Shown: positions 17,611 to 25,848 of the stretch, in pieces
How positions within the stretch are numbered: position 1 is the first letter of the stretch
How the letters are laid out: each line of letters starts with the position of its first letter
Origin: Nocardiopsaceae bacterium
Lineage (GTDB): Bacteria; Actinomycetota; Actinomycetes; Streptosporangiales; Streptosporangiaceae
Assembly (NCBI GenBank): GCA_017354375.1
Contig: JAFMRC010000012.1
Location: forward strand, 1-36,122
Direction: 5' to 3'
Length of the DNA: 36,122 nucleotides
Notes under the pieces: model-generated
Database searches by the model: none
What the model saw: only the letters and a program-made list of their open reading frames with translations
Told to the model about the DNA's origin: nothing
Translations under genes and position numbers: made by a program

Positions 17611-18642
17611 ATGGCGGGACTCTCGGCCGACCGGCCATCTGAGGTCGTCCTGGCCGCCCGGGTCGCGCGGGAGTTCTACCTGGAAGGAACCTCCAAGGTC
17701 GACATCGCCGGGCGGCTGGGCATCAGCCGGTTCCGGGTCGCGCGGTTGCTGGACGCGGCCCGGGAGAGCGGCATGGTGCGGATCGAGATCGGGTGGCCCG
17801 GCGGCATGCTGAACGCGGCGCTGTCGGCGGAACTATGCGCGGCCTACGGGCTGCGGCACGCGTTCGTGTTCAATTTCCCGGACGACGACGAGGTGCCGCT
17901 GCGGCAGCGGCTTGGCGAGGCGACCGGACAGGCGCTGATGGACCTGATCTCTCCCGGTGACGTCCTGGGCCTGTCCTGGTCGCGGACGCTGAGCGGGCTG
18001 GCCGCGTCGCTCACCAGGCTGCCGCCGTGCCCGATCGTGCAGCTGACCGGGGCGGTGCCGCCCCCGGATGGCCGGGACCTGCTGGAACTCGTGCGCAGCG
18101 TTGCCCGGGTCAGCGGCGGCCCGGCCCACGTCTTCTACGCGCCGATGCTGGTCAGCGACGCGGCGACGGCGGAAGCCATCAAGCGGCAGTCGGACATCGC
18201 GGAGGCGTTCGCGCTGGTGCCTTCGGTGACGATCGCCGTGGTATCGGCGGGCGCGTGGGAGAAGGGGCTATCGACGATCTACGACGCCATCACGCCGTCC
18301 GAGCGGTCGGCTCTCGCCTCGCTCGGCGTGACCGCCGAGCTGGCCGGGGTGTTCATCGGCGACGACGGCCGTCCGGTGGCCACTCCGCTGGATAGCCGGA
18401 TGATCGTGACGCCTGGGCCGGCGCTGGCGCGGATTCCGTTCGTGCTATCGGTCGCCTTCGGCGTCGCCAAGACCTCCGCGGTCTCGGCCGCGATACGAGG
18501 AGGGCTCGTCCATGGCCTCGTCACGCACTCAAGCCTCGCCCGCTCCCTGCTCGACGTGGCAGGTACCAGCGCCCAGGCCCGGCGGGGCACGGGTGCTGGG
18601 TGGCGGGACCGCGAACCGGGGACGGGTAGTCCGAGTCGGTGA
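17611..18642 (+). CDS. SorC/DeoR-like sugar-binding transcriptional regulator
   Basis: VVLAARVAREFYLEGTSKVDIAGRLGISRFRVARLLDAARESGMVRIEI (HTH) and sugar-binding-like LGLSWSRTLSGLAASL. GGGGAGGAGG ribosome-binding site precedes the ATG at 17611. Confidence 0.9.
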   Translation: MAGLSADRPSEVVLAARVAREFYLEGTSKVDIAGRLGISRFRVARLLDAARESGMVRIEIGWPGGMLNAALSAELCAAYGLRHAFVFNFPDDDEVPLRQRLGEATGQALMDLISPGDVLGLSWSRTLSGLAASLTRLPPCPIVQLTGAVPPPDGRDLLELVRSVARVSGGPAHVFYAPMLVSDAATAEAIKRQSDIAEAFALVPSVTIAVVSAGAWEKGLSTIYDAITPSERSALASLGVTAELAGVFIGDDGRPVATPLDSRMIVTPGPALARIPFVLSVAFGVAKTSAVSAAIRGGLVHGLVTHSSLARSLLDVAGTSAQARRGTGAGWRDREPGTGSPSR

Positions 18643-19360
18643 CACCGTGGTCCGCCCGGCCCCGCCGTGCCGCGCCGCGACGCACGCGCTGCTCGCGCAC
18701 CTGCGCGACATCGGCTTCGACGGGGCTCCCTCGGTCCTGGCCTCGGGCGCCGAAACCGAGACGCTGACCTACATTCCTGGCGTGGCGGCCGTCCCGCCGT
18801 TGCCCCCGGAGCTGCTGACCGACGCCGCGCTGGTGAGCGTGGCGGACCTGCTGCGCCGGTACCACGTGGCGGCGGCCTCGTTCAACCCGGCCGGGTACCG
18901 GTGGCCTCGCCCGGTGCCCGCCGCCTTCAGGACCGGCCTGGTCAGCCACAACGACGTGTACCCGGCGAACCTGGTGTTCCGTGACGGCCGCGCGGTCGCG
19001 CTCATCGACTTCGACCTGGCCGGCCCCGGCAGTGCCGCCTGGGATTTCGCGTCGGCCGCGCGGTCGGTGGTACCGCTGGCCGACGATGCCGACGTGCCGG
19101 ACAGCCGGCGGGGGCGCGCCCTGGAGCGATTCCGGCTCTTCCTCGATGCCTCGGGACTCCCCCGCGACGCCCGCCGGGACGTGGCCGAGGCGCTCGTGGC
19201 CAACCACGACTGGACGTACGCGATCGTCACCGAGGCGGCGGCAGCCGGCCACCAGGCGTTCGCCGAGGAATGGCGCGCGGTCGCGGCCTCCGCCAGGCGG
19301 GCGCGGGCCTGGTGCGTCCGCTACCGCCGCGACCTCCTCGCCGCGGCCTCGCGCGTTTAG
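18593..19360 (+). CDS. Aminoglycoside phosphotransferase (APH)-family kinase-like protein
   Basis: GLVSHNDVYPANLVFRDGRAVALIDFDLAGPGSAAWDFASAAR (HxDxxxxN and IDFD). GTG start inferred inside the end of the regulator gene. Confidence 0.85.
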   Translation: MLGGGTANRGRVVRVGDTVVRPAPPCRAATHALLAHLRDIGFDGAPSVLASGAETETLTYIPGVAAVPPLPPELLTDAALVSVADLLRRYHVAAASFNPAGYRWPRPVPAAFRTGLVSHNDVYPANLVFRDGRAVALIDFDLAGPGSAAWDFASAARSVVPLADDADVPDSRRGRALERFRLFLDASGLPRDARRDVAEALVANHDWTYAIVTEAAAAGHQAFAEEWRAVAASARRARAWCVRYRRDLLAAASRV

Positions 19361-19453
19361 CGTTTTGCGCTCATGGAGGAGAAGGCGGCGCTGGGGAGGC
19401 GGGAAGATCCGTTCGGTGAATTGATGCCTTTCACCCGGGGCCGGAGGACAGGC

Positions 19454-20698
19454 CTAGGACGGGCGGCGGGCGGCGTCGAGGAGGTGGTAGGTGCGCTTGC
19501 CCTTGCGGAGCACGAGCCACCGGCCGTGCAGCAGGTCGGCCTCGGTGAGCGGCCGGTCCTCCGGCTGCCGGGCGCCGTTCACGTAGGCGGCGCCCTGGCC
19601 GATCGTGCGCCGGGCGTCGGACAGCGACGACGCGAGCGGCGTGGACGCGAGGACACGCGCCAGGTCGCCCGGCTCGAACGCGGTGGTCGGCACCTCCGAG
19701 GACAGGAACTCCAGCGCCCGCGGCGAGGCGCCCGCGGGCACGGCGCCGAACAGGATCCCGCTCGCCTCCTCGGCCGCCTCCGTCGCCTCCGCGCCGTGCA
19801 CGAGCGTCGTCACCTCCCGCGCGATCCGGCGCTGGCCGGCTCGCTTGTGCGGCGCCCCGGCGTGGGCCGCCGCCACGGCACGGCACTCGTCCGCCGGCAG
19901 CAGGGTGAGCTGGAGCAGGAAACGCTCGACATCGGCATCGGGCACGTTCATCCAGTACTGGAAGAACTGGTACGGCGAGGTGCGGTCCGCCGCGAGCCAG
20001 ATCGCGCCGTCCTCGCTCTTGCCGAACTTCTTGCCGTCCGCTCGCAGCATCAGCGGCCAGGTGAAGGCGTGCGCGTGGCCGCCGTCCGCCTTCCTGATCA
20101 GTTCCACCCCGGCCAGGATGTTGCCCCACTGGTCGGAGCCGCCGATCTGCAGCTCCACGCCGCGGGAACGGAACAGGTGCAGGTAGTCGTGAGCCTGCAG
20201 CAGCTGGTAGGCGAACTCGGTGAACGAGATGCCGTTCTCGCTCTCCAGCCGGGCCTTCACCGACTCCCTCGCGATCATCTGGTTGACGCTCGCGTGCTTG
20301 CCGACGTCCCGCAGGAACTCCAGCAGCGTGACCGGCCCGGTCCAGTCCAGGTTATCGACCAGCGAGACCCGGCTGATCCGCTCAAGCTGCTCGGCGATGC
20401 GCTTGAAGTTACGCGAGAGCGCGTCGGCGTCGAGCAGGTTCCGCTCCCTCGACCGTCCGCTGGGGTCACCGATCATCCCGGTCGCGCCGCCCGCCAGCGC
20501 GATGGCGTCGTGCCCGGCGTCGGCGAACCGGCGCAGGATGAGGAGGCCGATCAGGTTGCCCACGTGGAGGCTGTCCGCGCTCGGGTCGCATCCGTAGTAC
20601 AGCCCGACCGGGCCGGAGTTGATCCGCTCCCGCAGCGCGTCGAGATCGGTGCTGTCCTGGATGAGGCCCCGGTCCTCAAGATCGGCGAGAAGGTCCAT
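19454..20698 (-). CDS. tyrS: Tyrosyl-tRNA synthetase
   Basis: GLYYGCDPSADSLHVGNLIGLLILRRFADAGHDAIALAGGATGMIGDPSGRS; KFGKSEDGAIWL (KFGKS motif); C-terminal S4-like region. Confidence 0.97.
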   Translation of the reverse strand: MDLLADLEDRGLIQDSTDLDALRERINSGPVGLYYGCDPSADSLHVGNLIGLLILRRFADAGHDAIALAGGATGMIGDPSGRSRERNLLDADALSRNFKRIAEQLERISRVSLVDNLDWTGPVTLLEFLRDVGKHASVNQMIARESVKARLESENGISFTEFAYQLLQAHDYLHLFRSRGVELQIGGSDQWGNILAGVELIRKADGGHAHAFTWPLMLRADGKKFGKSEDGAIWLAADRTSPYQFFQYWMNVPDADVERFLLQLTLLPADECRAVAAAHAGAPHKRAGQRRIAREVTTLVHGAEATEAAEEASGILFGAVPAGASPRALEFLSSEVPTTAFEPGDLARVLASTPLASSLSDARRTIGQGAAYVNGARQPEDRPLTEADLLHGRWLVLRKGKRTYHLLDAARRPS

Positions 20699-20737
20699 GA
20701 CCGTATGGTCGCATACCCACGGTAGCGACTTTGACGA

Positions 20738-20836
20738 AATATTCCCCGGCGCCCGCCAGCATCCGGGATCCAGGGTGTCCCGGGGAAACACCGCGGGTCC
20801 GACCCCGGGTATGCCCCGGGGTCCCCGGCGAAGACG
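20738..20836. repeat. Cluster of GC-rich self-complementary hairpins between divergent genes
   Basis: Successive cccgggg / ccgcggg / ccccggg / ccccgggg blocks: tgtcccggggaaacaccgcgggtccgaccccgggtatgccccggggtccccgg. Confidence 0.65.
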
Positions 20837-20862
20837 ACACGTAATATGGCAGCATTGCCTGA

Positions 20863-22167
20863 GTGCGCACCCCTCGACTCAACCTGAATCGGCCGGAAGG
20901 ACAGGGACAAGAACCAGGACACCGCCGCACGGCACGGCTGCCGGGCGAGCGGTGGGCGTGGCGTGGCATCATCCGGCCCAAGTGGCGCGGCACGGGACGC
21001 GCCGCGGGCGCTGCCCTCCTCGCGCTCGCCGTCTGGCAGCTGTCGGCATGCGCGCCGCAGAGTCAGCCCGAGCACGTCACGTTCCGGCCGGCCCCGCCTA
21101 TCGCGAACGCATCCCTCACCAGCGTGGCCGTGCTGTCCCCGTCGAGCGCCTGGGCCGTGGGCGACACCACCAACTCCACCGGGATGATCGTCCGCTGGAA
21201 CGGCAAGAAATGGAAGAGCGTCCCCGTCCCGACGCAGGTTCTCGGCCTGACCTCCGTCTCCGCCTCCTCGCCCTCCAGTGCGTGGGCCGTCGGGTACAAC
21301 CGGCTGGGCGATGCGCTCTCCATGCACTGGAACGGCACGGAGTGGCGACCGGTTCGGGTGCCGATGGGACCCGGAGACCTCAACGCGGTCGCCGCCGACA
21401 CCGCCCGCAACGCCCAGGATGCCTGGGCGGTCGGCGACATCGGCTCCGGGAAGGCGGTGGCCTTGCACTGGGACGGCGGGTCATGGCAGCCGACCTCGAT
21501 CCCGGCGTCCGCCGCCCGCGGCACCTTGTTCGGCGTGACCGCGATCTCGCCGGACGACGCGTGGGCGGTCGGCAGGGCGCCGACGAACACGCCGCTCGTG
21601 CTGCACTGGAACGGCACGGCGTGGAGCCAGATGCCGTACGCGGCCTCGACCGAGGACGGCAACTCCGCGCTGTACTCGGTGACCGTGGTGTCGCCCGACA
21701 ATGCCTGGGCGGTCGGCGCGGTCGCCAAGGATCCGATCATCGCGCACTGGAATGGCAAGACCTGGCAGAACGTGCCCAGCCCGATCCCTCAGGGCGGCGG
21801 TTACCTGAACGGCGTCGCCGCTACCTCGGCCAACGGCGTGTGGGCGACCGGGCAGGCCACCGGGACGAACGAGAACGTCGCGCCGAACGCGCTGATCGAG
21901 CACTGGAACGGGAACTCGTGGCAGCTGGTGCCCAGCGGCACCGCGCAGGCCACCGGCGAGGATCCCACCGATGGCACCCAGCTCTTCCAGGTGGGCGCGG
22001 CCCCGCCCGGAACCTCGACGGCCTCCTCCGGAACCTCGACGGCGTCCTCCGGCGGCGCGGCGTCCCAGTCCGTGTGGCTGGTCGGCACCGATCAGTCCGA
22101 CACCGGTCCGGTCATCATGCGCTGGGACGGCACCGCCTGGAAGAAACAGTCGTTTACCTCGCCATAA
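20863..22167 (+). CDS. Secreted beta-propeller-like lipoprotein with about seven (DxAWAVG...HWNGxxW) repeats
   Basis: Lipobox-like LALAVWQLSAC; repeats LTSVAVLSPSSAWAVG...RWNGKKW, LTSVSASSPSSAWAVG...HWNGTEW, and so on to VWLVGTDQSDTGPVIMRWDGTAW. Confidence 0.85.
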   Translation: MRTPRLNLNRPEGQGQEPGHRRTARLPGERWAWRGIIRPKWRGTGRAAGAALLALAVWQLSACAPQSQPEHVTFRPAPPIANASLTSVAVLSPSSAWAVGDTTNSTGMIVRWNGKKWKSVPVPTQVLGLTSVSASSPSSAWAVGYNRLGDALSMHWNGTEWRPVRVPMGPGDLNAVAADTARNAQDAWAVGDIGSGKAVALHWDGGSWQPTSIPASAARGTLFGVTAISPDDAWAVGRAPTNTPLVLHWNGTAWSQMPYAASTEDGNSALYSVTVVSPDNAWAVGAVAKDPIIAHWNGKTWQNVPSPIPQGGGYLNGVAATSANGVWATGQATGTNENVAPNALIEHWNGNSWQLVPSGTAQATGEDPTDGTQLFQVGAAPPGTSTASSGTSTASSGGAASQSVWLVGTDQSDTGPVIMRWDGTAWKKQSFTSP

Positions 22168-22202
22168 CCGGCGCCAGGTACCTCGCCATAACTGGTGCCG
22201 GA
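22155..22202. repeat. 24-bp tandem duplication across the stop codon of the propeller gene
   Basis: tacctcgccataaccggcgccagg / tacctcgccataactggtgccgga; 20 of 24 positions identical. Confidence 0.75.
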
Positions 22203-22735
22203 GTCGCTTGAACTTGCGGCGGAGCGCGAGGCTGCCGACCCCGGCGAGCACGGCCGCTCCCCCGGCTCCGAACAGCAGGCCGTCCTGCAGGCCCGCGGTG
22301 CCGCCACCCCCCGTCTGCGGCGCGGCCGGGTACGACGGCGAATGGGACGCGCCCGGTGCCGTAGTGGCCGACGGCGAGGATGCGGATTGCGTGGCCGAGG
22401 CAGAGGCCGAGGCCGACGGTGCCTTGCCGGACTTGGACGAGCCCGGGGCGCTCGCGGGGCGCGACGAGGATGAGGATGAGGCAGACTTCGAGGACGCGGA
22501 GCCTCCGCCACCCCGCCCGGACGCGGACGACGCGGATGACACGGACGACGCGGACGACGCGGATGACACGGACGACGAGGAGATCGACGGCTGCGGTTTC
22601 GACGACGATGGCGCACTTGAGCAGGCCGTGACGACGGTCGCGACGCAAACTGCCAAGGTGGCAGTGCCAGCGGCGGTCCTCGCCGTTTTGACCGCGGCAC
22701 CGACCAGGACTGCGCGCACCTTCATTAAAATCCTC
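22155..22735 (-). CDS. Ser/Ala-rich surface lipoprotein with PQTG-type sorting-signal-like C-terminus (3' end uncertain)
   Basis: GGAGG ribosome-binding site; MKVRAVLVGAA...ATLAVCVATVVTACSSAPSSS (lipobox); Ser/Ala repeats; PAAPQTGGGGTAGLQDGLLFGAGGAAVLAGVGSLALRRKFKR (motif, hydrophobic segment, basic tail). The frame runs on to 21481; I placed the end arbitrarily near the duplication. Confidence 0.6.
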
Positions 22736-22847
22736 CGGATTACCTTGCTAGCCATGTGATCACGGTGCCAGCACCTCCAATGGCGTGTTCCCCATTTCAC
22801 CATTAGGCTACGCGAGTAGCACCTGCTGCGGTAGATAGCGGGAAGGA

Positions 22848-23687
22848 ATGGCATTGGGCGATGCGACTTGGCGCCGCGTGGCTGGCCTGCGAGTGGTCAT
22901 GTCGTGGCCGGACACCGGCTTCTCCTCCCCGCCTCCGCTCCCGCCGCCCGGCACGAAGCGCGCCCGGTTCTTCGGGATCGTCGGCGCTGCGATGCTACTC
23001 GGCGGCGCCATCACGATAGGCGTCGCCACGCTCTCCCAGCAGCACGCGCCGCAGCCTTCCGCCGCCGCGGCCGGCAACGCCACAGCTGGCAACGCCACGT
23101 CCGGCAACTCCGCGACCGGCAACGCCACGGCCCGCAACGCCACGTCCGGCAACTCCAACGCGGGCACCGCGAACGCGCATCGCGAGCCATCGCTGCGGCG
23201 TTCGACGCCCGTCTCCATCAGCGTCCCCTCCATCGGCGTACATTCGAAATTGCTTCACCTAGGGCTAAATTCCGATGGCACAATTCAGGTACCAGCGCTG
23301 CCCGCGAAGGCGAACCTGGCCGCGTGGTACAAGCATTCGGCCACGCCCGGTCAGATCGGAACATCCGTCATCGAGGGCCACGTTGACAGTTATGCCGGCC
23401 CCGCCGTCTTTTTCCGTTTGGGCGCGCTGCGCCCTGGGGACACTATAGATGTCACTTTGGCCGACGGTGTTACCGCGATTTTCCGGGTAACCGGGGTCCG
23501 CGAGTACCCGAAGGTACATTTTCCCGCCAGGGCAATTTACGGCACGACCAATTATGCGGCGCTCCGGCTTATTACCTGCGGCGGGACCTTCGACTACGCC
23601 ACCGGCCACTACCTCAGCTCCACCGTCGTGTTCGCGTCACTGGCCGGGCACCGGACGCCTGACCAGGCCCAGGCCGACCGCGGCTAG
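22848..23687 (+). CDS. Sortase (class F-like)
   Basis: TM segment, SISVPSIGVHSKLLHLGLNSDGTIQVP, EGHVDSYAGPAVFFRLGALRPGD, LRLITCGGTFDYATGHYLSSTVVFASL (catalytic His and TC). Confidence 0.9.
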   Translation: MALGDATWRRVAGLRVVMSWPDTGFSSPPPLPPPGTKRARFFGIVGAAMLLGGAITIGVATLSQQHAPQPSAAAAGNATAGNATSGNSATGNATARNATSGNSNAGTANAHREPSLRRSTPVSISVPSIGVHSKLLHLGLNSDGTIQVPALPAKANLAAWYKHSATPGQIGTSVIEGHVDSYAGPAVFFRLGALRPGDTIDVTLADGVTAIFRVTGVREYPKVHFPARAIYGTTNYAALRLITCGGTFDYATGHYLSSTVVFASLAGHRTPDQAQADRG

Positions 23688-24568
23688 GATCCGGACGTGG
23701 CCACGGCCTGGTGGTTGAAGAACGCCCAGATGACCTGCGCGGCGGCCGGCTGAGTGGAACTAGCCTGCGGGAAGCCGTGCCCGCCAGACGCGTAGACGGC
23801 GAACCCGACCCGGGTCCCGTTCGCGCAGCCGCTCCACACCGTGTACTGCAGCGTCGTGCCCGGCCGCGAGATGCCGCCGACCCCTCTGCACCCGTCCGCC
23901 GCGCGCAATCGCGCGACCTGCACGACGGCGGGCGGCGTCTCATGGCCCTTGTCGCCGGGCAGGTAGGGCACCGCGTAATCGTTCTGGGCGGCGACCTGCA
24001 GCACGGTCTGCGGATCTGTGACGTTGCAGCCCGGCAACGGATCCGCCTTCACGATCGCGACCTGGTCGAACACGCCGGGGTCGGTGCACTCCATCCGGTA
24101 CGCCATCCGGCCCCCGTTGCTGTACCCGACGACGTCCAGCTGCCGCTTCCGGTCGGGGTCGATCCGCGCGGCCAGCGCCTTGATGAACGCGATATCGTTC
24201 ACGCCCGCCGCGGAGGCCTTGCCGCAGCAGCCGACGGCATTCCACGACCTGTGCCAGCCGACCGGGTACACCAGCTCGGCCATGTCGTGGTTGACGTACG
24301 GCACCAGCTGGTCCCGGTTGATCTCGTCGTTCACGGTTGCCGCGATCCCGCCGAGCACGACGATGATCGGCGCGGACTTGGGCAGCGGCGCGACCGGGAC
24401 GATCGTCTCGTAGCTGCGGGTCATCCCGCCGGCCTGCATGGAATACGTGTTAGTGACCGACTGCCGCTCGGTTGCCTGCAGGATGCTCCCGCCCGCGAAC
24501 ACGGTCCCGATCGCCAGCGCGACGACAAGGAGGATCCGCGTGAGCCTGCGGTCCAAGCGGACCTTCAT
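23684..24568 (-). CDS. Secreted alpha/beta hydrolase, PHB depolymerase/feruloyl esterase (LpqC) type
   Basis: N-terminal signal/TM segment; DVVGYSNGGRMAYRM nucleophile elbow; YASGGHGFPQ His motif; WNAVGCCGKASAAGVNDIAFIKAL. Confidence 0.88.
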   Translation of the reverse strand: MKVRLDRRLTRILLVVALAIGTVFAGGSILQATERQSVTNTYSMQAGGMTRSYETIVPVAPLPKSAPIIVVLGGIAATVNDEINRDQLVPYVNHDMAELVYPVGWHRSWNAVGCCGKASAAGVNDIAFIKALAARIDPDRKRQLDVVGYSNGGRMAYRMECTDPGVFDQVAIVKADPLPGCNVTDPQTVLQVAAQNDYAVPYLPGDKGHETPPAVVQVARLRAADGCRGVGGISRPGTTLQYTVWSGCANGTRVGFAVYASGGHGFPQASSTQPAAAQVIWAFFNHQAVATSGS

Positions 24569-25848
24569 GACCGTTCGCTCCCCGCGGGAGAGCCACCCTT
24601 ACCGGAAGAGCCGGAAGAGCCGGAAGAGCCAGAGGAGCCGGAGGAACGGGAAGGCCGGGATGGCCGGTACTCGCGGCCGGTAAGCGCCAGGCTGAGCGGT
24701 GTCCGCCGGGCGGCCCCCGCGATCATCCAGGCACTCGCGTAGACGACCGGCACGAACAACCCGAGCAGCGCCAGCGGCTCCAGCACCGGCCCGGAGGACC
24801 GGACCGCATCCAGGAAGCCGCACGAGGCCGCCAGCCACAGCACGAACTGCAGCACCAGCGGGTGAGAAAGGAAGATCCCGAACGAGCTGTCCGACCCGGC
24901 CGAGAAGAACTTCCTGCCCGGCGCGCCGCGATCGGTCCACAGCAGGCCGACCGCCAGCAGCGCGAGAGCGAAGCACGACGTCTCGAGCACCATGACGGGC
25001 TGGAAGACCGTGCTCGCGTCGACCGGTGCCGCACCCCCGGCATAAACCTGCACGAGATATACTCCGACGCCCGCGACAACACCGAAGGCGGCGGTGAGGA
25101 TCACAGTCATGGCGCTAGCGTACCGTCGCACTACCTCGCAGATGCGCTCAAAATGCCAGCCCGCGAGCGCGCCGCCGATGACGTACAGTACGTAGCTGTC
25201 CACCCAGAGCGCGGAGGTGGCGCTGGTCAGCCAGTTGCCGACCGGGCCGTTGCCCCACAGGTCATGCTGGATGGCCACGTTCAGCGCGAGCTGGTAGGCG
25301 AGCGCCACCCCGAACACCCAGCCGTGGTGCCCGGCGGTCTTCCTGAGCAGCCAGCGGATCAGCGGGAACAGCGCGTACACCTGCATGGTGACGAGCAGGA
25401 AGTACAGGTGGTAGCGGGCGCCCGCGTCGAGCAGGTCGTGCCCGTAGTTCCCGAGCACCGTCAGCACCGGACCGCTCCTGGCGTGCCTGTCGGCCAGGAA
25501 GTAGATGGTGGTCCACGCCACGTACGCGGGGAGCATCAGCGCGTACCGGCGACGCCAGAACTTCGGCCAGCTCACGTTCTGGCGGTGACCGTAGTTGTAC
25601 GCCAGGACCAGCGCGGTGAGGATGAAGAACAGCTCCCGGCTGGTGTGGAAGACGGTGATGGCCGCGCCGAGCGTCACCGTCACCGCGGCGCCACCGTTGG
25701 AGAGAGTGTGCACTCCCACCACGAACGCCATGATGCACAGCCGGATCAGGTCGAACGCGATGATGTGCGGGCGGCGCTTCGCCGCGGGCGCGGGATCGGG
25801 AGACCGCGGCTGGGCGTCGGTGCCGGCTTGCGACAACGTCGCACTCAC
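24565..25848 (-). CDS. Acyltransferase-3 family integral membrane protein
   Basis: IIAFDLIRLCIMAFVVGVHTLSNGG, HTSRELFFILTALVLAYNYGHR, about 10 TM segments; low-complexity (GSS)n C-terminal tail. Confidence 0.85.
   Translation of the reverse strand: MSATLSQAGTDAQPRSPDPAPAAKRRPHIIAFDLIRLCIMAFVVGVHTLSNGGAAVTVTLGAAITVFHTSRELFFILTALVLAYNYGHRQNVSWPKFWRRRYALMLPAYVAWTTIYFLADRHARSGPVLTVLGNYGHDLLDAGARYHLYFLLVTMQVYALFPLIRWLLRKTAGHHGWVFGVALAYQLALNVAIQHDLWGNGPVGNWLTSATSALWVDSYVLYVIGGALAGWHFERICEVVRRYASAMTVILTAAFGVVAGVGVYLVQVYAGGAAPVDASTVFQPVMVLETSCFALALLAVGLLWTDRGAPGRKFFSAGSDSSFGIFLSHPLVLQFVLWLAASCGFLDAVRSSGPVLEPLALLGLFVPVVYASAWMIAGAARRTPLSLALTGREYRPSRPSRSSGSSGSSGSSGSSGKGGSPAGSERS

Noticed and set aside
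18593-19360. Antibiotic resistance call for the APH-like gene
   Set aside because: The APH fold covers many small-molecule kinases; sequence alone does not support an aminoglycoside substrate.
20619-22211. 530-aa plus-strand ORF overlapping the propeller gene in another frame
   Set aside because: Starts inside tyrS antisense and is Arg/Gly-rich; the 20863-22167 frame has the repeats and lipobox.
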